A program made the position numbers and the translations under genes. Below are positions 33,803 through 36,651 of a stretch of 36,651 nucleotides of DNA, piece by piece (position 1 is the stretch's first letter; each line of letters begins with the position of its first letter). Where the stretch lies: positions 791,000 to 827,650 of the forward strand of contig NW_019091487.1 of NCBI RefSeq assembly GCF_001949145.1, in the 5' to 3' direction. The notes under the pieces were generated by a model, which worked only from the letters and a program-made list of their open reading frames with translations, was not told the origin of the DNA and ran no database searches. The DNA is from Acanthaster planci (taxonomy: Eukaryota; Echinodermata; Asteroidea; Valvatida; Acanthasteridae).

Positions 33803-36523
33803 GTAGGTCAATAGAAAAATCCTAGGCCTAGTAATCAAGTCGAAGCTGTGTGAGTGACTGTGAAGTGGGCCTTGGCCAAGGTACAAACTAGCCTACCGTA
33901 GGGAGGCTCAGTTTTCCTCAACTATTTTTTCTGCTTTCTTTTTGACGTGATCTTGGAGAGGATTTCATTTTTCCCAATTTCATTTCAAAGCCAAGAAATA
34001 CTGTTTTAAAGTACAGATATTTTGAGATATTTGGGGAATATTTTGTACATGCAGAGCAAACTGATTTTTGTGGGCACAAAAATGACTCAGGCTAAGTGGA
34101 TTTTTACTGAAAAGGCTTAAAATTCACATTTTCATAAAATCTTTGATCTTATTCGTGCCTTATTTCAATGAATTAAATGTTGGCTTCACTTGAAATTTCA
34201 AAAAATTGAGCTTGAGTGCATAGAAAAAGACACATTTTAAAAAAGTCAGTAGAGCATAACATTTCACTTTACAGGCCTAGGCCTCCATTAAATGCAAAAT
34301 GAACCTGTTTAAATTGTCTAGAAAACAAAAATAATTGATTTTCACTCGTGATCAGAGTTGAACATCTGATACAGACACTAAACGACAACTTTGATTGACT
34401 TTCGTTAACTATTGTAAAAAAAAAAAGTGTGCACCTTGCATTTTGAGATTTTCTGTTGCCAACAGGTGCGGATCTTGGCAATGTTTTTTTATGACTTGTT
34501 TCCAGAAATACAAGTAGAAAGAGAAAGTTTGTTCATAGATCAATTACTGAAATTAAGGCTAATTATGATTTTGGCCCAGTTGAAAAAAGAAAAATGTATG
34601 CATCACTGCAACTTGAAATTAAATTGAACAATGAAAAACAAGAGAAGACCACAACCACGAAGCTGCTTTGGTTTAAAAAGGTTTTGAAAAAATCATGGAA
34701 TGAAACTGTTGCATAATAGCCAGAAATTGAAATGAAGCAATGGAAAAGTTACAATCCATGTCATCTCGATATACATGTATGTCGCATGACTTATCATAAA
34801 ATGATCCCATCATTCATACCATAGAGCTATAGCTCTGCGATCCATACAGTTCTTAACTCTGTTTGACTTGATATTGAGAAGACTGGCTGTTAAGAATTCA
34901 ACTATGCAGGTAGGTCATGTGATCTGAAATGATCTTACATAAATTGTTTCGCGAGAAATTTGAAAGAAAAGATTTGTTCAGATCAGAACATTACTCTCTA
35001 CAAACCACCTATAGTGCCCTCACGGTAAGATCTGGACATGGAGGTTAATGCCAGGCTGATCAAGAAGGTTGGGAGCTTCCAAGTTTGACCTTCTGCACAG
35101 TCATTTCAGTTAGATTACAAATGGGCCGAGGAAGTTTACATTCAGAATAGGGCAAGGTGTTGTGCACGGAAATTATCGAAGGTTACACACAAGAGCATCC
35201 CTGCCTCTCATTGTTGGCAAGCGTACATGTATGTCATGGGATATCTAGTAATTATTCCAATGTACAATTTATGCCATAACAATGTTTCTGTGTAAGAGAA
35301 CTGAAGTGAGGGTAGACTTACCCAGTGAGTAATTCAGATGTTGAAGAGCAAAGGGGCATTTTGGACATAAAATCCGCAGGGTCACCCATCTAACATTGTT
35401 TCTAGTGCAATTCAAGTGAAACTTACTTTTGCATCAACCCACCACATCTAATTTCTCTACGATGAACAGACTGAGGTACAGTGTACTCTGAAAACGCACA
35501 GAATCACAAACTGAGAATATGGGTAGGTTCTTATACCCTTTAGTGAAACTTTGAACATGTGACAACTGCCCTTTTTACTCCAGCTTGTGAGCGGCATCTT
35601 AGAGGTCATCTCTGCTTGGCTGGTGTCCAATTAAGTGGACAGACAATCAGTTACAACCTGCTTCCACTGGGTGCTAATGCATGTTTTGGCTGAAAAATAA
35701 TAGACCCTGTTTTCAATACAAGTAGACTTTACACTGTATGTCGAAGTACTTTTAAGTTAAGTTGAAGTATGGATTGGTTATTGAGTTGCTTAAGTTGCAT
35801 TGAGCAGCATATCGCTGAAAGGTTTTCTCTAGGGTTGTTTTTGAACATTGAGAAAATGTCTCAGCAGATTTATGAGAAGTTTTTACGAAGTCATTCATAT
35901 AAATGTGATAACACTGAACAGAATCAATCTGCACAATCCCTCGATCTACATGTATACCTGATCAGTTTATCTTATTGCATGATATGCCCATAATTCTGTC
36001 ATTAGCAAATGACCATTTTTGAATAGACTACAGCTTTGGAAGACTGATTGCACAAAGGAAGTTAATTGAAATTTCATACAGGCTGAACTCACAAAACAAT
36101 GTAATCGCATACTCATGCAGATTTTGCGACATGCCTTATTACGTATAATATACTTGTATTCACTCTATTGAGGGTAGACAATTTAGAGTAAAGAAATGTT
36201 TTGTATCCTAACACTTTTGAGGACAACTGCCATATCAACAATATACATGGACATTTTAATTACATGTAATACCTGAGTCTTTTCTTATGTGTACATAGGC
36301 ATACAAGTCATCTATTACCACATTATGACCCACATGCATGTCAGTTCTGCCCCAGGGTATGAACAGATGGTGGAGCTTACATGTCATGAGTTGAATTTAT
36401 ACAAAATTATCAGTTGATCCAGGAGCTAGCGCTACCTTAGTTCATGCACAGTGTGTAGATAATCGATAAATGTCATGTCTTCCCTTTTACAAGATTAACA
36501 CAATGACAAATTTACCCTGAAAA
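33803..36523. other. Apparent first intron of the gene at 33640
   Basis: AT-rich sequence without a recognisable exon. Candidate acceptors, such as the one near 34455 (CCAACAG|GTGCGG), lead to a stop within about ten codons in the required phase. Confidence 0.45.
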
Positions 36524-36651
36524 GACACCAACTAAAACATCACATCATATCACATGTACATTCATACAGATGAGTTACTCGACACCCACTAAAACATCAC
36601 ATCATATCACACGTACATTCATACAGATGAGTTACTCTACACCCACTAAAA
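36524..36651 (+). repeat. 57-bp tandem repeat truncated by the window edge
   Basis: Units start at 36524, 36581 and 36638; the last is cut by the window end. Units 1 and 2 differ at only a few positions (CCAACT/CCCACT, CATGTAC/CACGTAC). The unit contains CATCACATCATATCACA and CATACAGATGAGTTACTC. Confidence 0.9.

Overview
The window is eukaryotic and most likely from a marine invertebrate deuterostome (echinoderm, hemichordate or amphioxus-like). Genes are split by short phased introns with GT-AG junctions. Proteins are close to vertebrate TRMT11, EMC2 and DNALI1. Non-coding DNA is AT-rich, full of MITE-like elements, and carries many copies of the palindromic word ACATGTA. I cannot fix the species.

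Layout. (1) 50-2526, plus strand: the last six exons of TRMT11, catalytic subunit of the tRNA guanosine-10 N2-methyltransferase; its N-terminus lies left of the window. (2) 2527-4987: convergent intergenic DNA with a 600-base assembly gap and a foldback element. (3) 4988-14110, minus strand: complete EMC2, ten coding exons and 289 codons, encoding the TPR subunit of the ER membrane protein complex. Its introns hold a 61-bp minisatellite, two TIR elements, a tRNA-derived SINE and inverted repeats. (4) 14111-14300: a compact head-to-head promoter. (5) 14301-18992, plus strand: complete DNALI1, six exons and 259 codons, an axonemal inner-arm dynein light chain. (6) 18993-29220: gene-poor DNA with a duplicated ~0.4-0.55 kb repeat, a LINE-like remnant, an E-box/CRE-rich repeat array and two orphan TATA promoters. 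(7) 29221-30330, plus strand: an intact intronless rhodopsin-class GPCR of 369 aa. (8) 30331-33480: no recognisable gene. (9) 33640-33802: a probable first coding exon of an unidentified gene, followed by apparent intron and a 57-bp tandem repeat at the right edge.

The genes do not form a pathway. The clearest functional link is the 190-bp gap between the EMC2 and DNALI1 start codons, where a housekeeping gene and a cilia gene must share regulatory DNA; it carries an X-box-like site, an NRF1-like site and a YY1-like palindrome. The most unusual structure is in EMC2. The 3' end of coding exon 8 plus its 5' splice site has been amplified into ten 61-bp units; the original exon end is unit 10 and each of the others carries another donor-like GGTGAG. 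A 622-bp element later landed in unit 9, and a second TIR element sits five bases inside the donor of the neighbouring exon.
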